From Solobacterium sp. (GTDB taxonomy: Bacteria > Bacillota_I > Bacilli_A > Erysipelotrichales > Erysipelotrichaceae), in contig JAFUCL010000010.1 of the NCBI GenBank assembly GCA_017459725.1, positions 1 through 32,049 on the forward strand: a DNA stretch of 32,049 nt, read 5' to 3'. The position numbers were made by a program, and so were the translations under genes. This document shows positions 31,891-32,049 of this stretch, piece by piece; the first letter of the stretch is position 1, and every line of letters begins with the position of its first letter. The notes under the pieces are model-generated. The model ran no database searches and was not told the origin of the DNA. It saw nothing but the letters and a program-made list of their open reading frames with translations.

Positions 31891-32049
31891 GTATGTGCTA
31901 AACTGAAGACAGGAGAATTTAACTATAAGGAAGTCAAGTGATTTTGACTAAAATCTGAGATTTTTTCTAAATCCAGCTGATCTCAGAAAATGTTCTTTGA
32001 AATCGTGAATAGAGTACAGTTAAAACAACTACATTTGTAGCTTTGACTA
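31891..32049. other. Non-coding 3' edge with overlapping inverted repeats
   Basis: No gene is seen. The AT-rich stretch has AGTCAA-N6-TTGACT (31932-31949), GATTTT-GACT-AAAATC (31940-31955), CTGAGAT/ATCTCAG (31955-31961, 31980-31986) and CTACA-TT-TGTAG (32029-32040). TTTGACTA occurs at 31943-31950 and again at the window end. It may be a control region for a gene beyond the edge. Confidence 0.35.

Noticed and set aside
1..32049. CRISPR array, insertion sequences, prophage or integrase
   Set aside because: No regularly spaced repeats, transposase, integrase or phage structural genes were seen on either strand.

Overview
The window reads as a chromosomal segment of a Firmicute with mid-range G+C (near half by eye). 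It uses TGA as a normal stop, has strong Shine-Dalgarno sites, ATG/GTG/TTG starts and short intrinsic terminators. Free asparaginyl-tRNA synthetase, a PPi-type phosphofructokinase, an M3 oligoendopeptidase and the tsaE-tsaB-rimI-tsaD-rex order fit a fermentative gut or oral Firmicute. Erysipelotrichia is my best guess, but it is an inference.

Layout. (1) 139-6778 is a sugar-catabolism block. A leftward operon (class II aldolase, PfkB kinase, MFS permease) diverges from a rightward pair (fucose/arabinose-isomerase-like protein, ureidoglycolate-lyase-fold protein) across a control region with repeated operator-like sites; a ROK repressor follows. Together they could import a sugar, isomerise it to a ketose, phosphorylate it and cleave it. 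The substrate cannot be read from the sequence. (2) 6846-10021 holds the t6A tRNA-modification genes tsaE, tsaB and tsaD with rimI, followed by the redox repressor rex. (3) 10050-15201 has asnS, an ABC-F ATPase, a PPi-dependent phosphofructokinase and a small lipoprotein. (4) 15219-19980 has a small Xre regulator with unusual palindromes at its start, then two tandem LysR genes divergent from an SLC13/DASS anion permease and a mandelate-racemase-type acid-sugar dehydratase, with two cre-like sites between. (5) 20039-23839 has tRNA-Ser(CGA), an MFS exporter, oligoendopeptidase F and a four-helix membrane protein. (6) 24058-31858 is an oligopeptide ABC transporter operon, oppA-B-C-D-F plus a small membrane protein.

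The most unusual content is the opp operon. OppC carries a complete seven-repeat RCC1-like beta-propeller of about 300 residues, inserted in frame between its first membrane helix and the conserved start of the permease domain, where it should face outward beside the substrate-binding protein. OppF of the same transporter carries about 170 extra charged, helical residues between Walker A and the Q-loop. OppA is longer than usual, and three successive hairpins separate oppA from oppB. These point to a modified peptide importer that I do not recognise as described.
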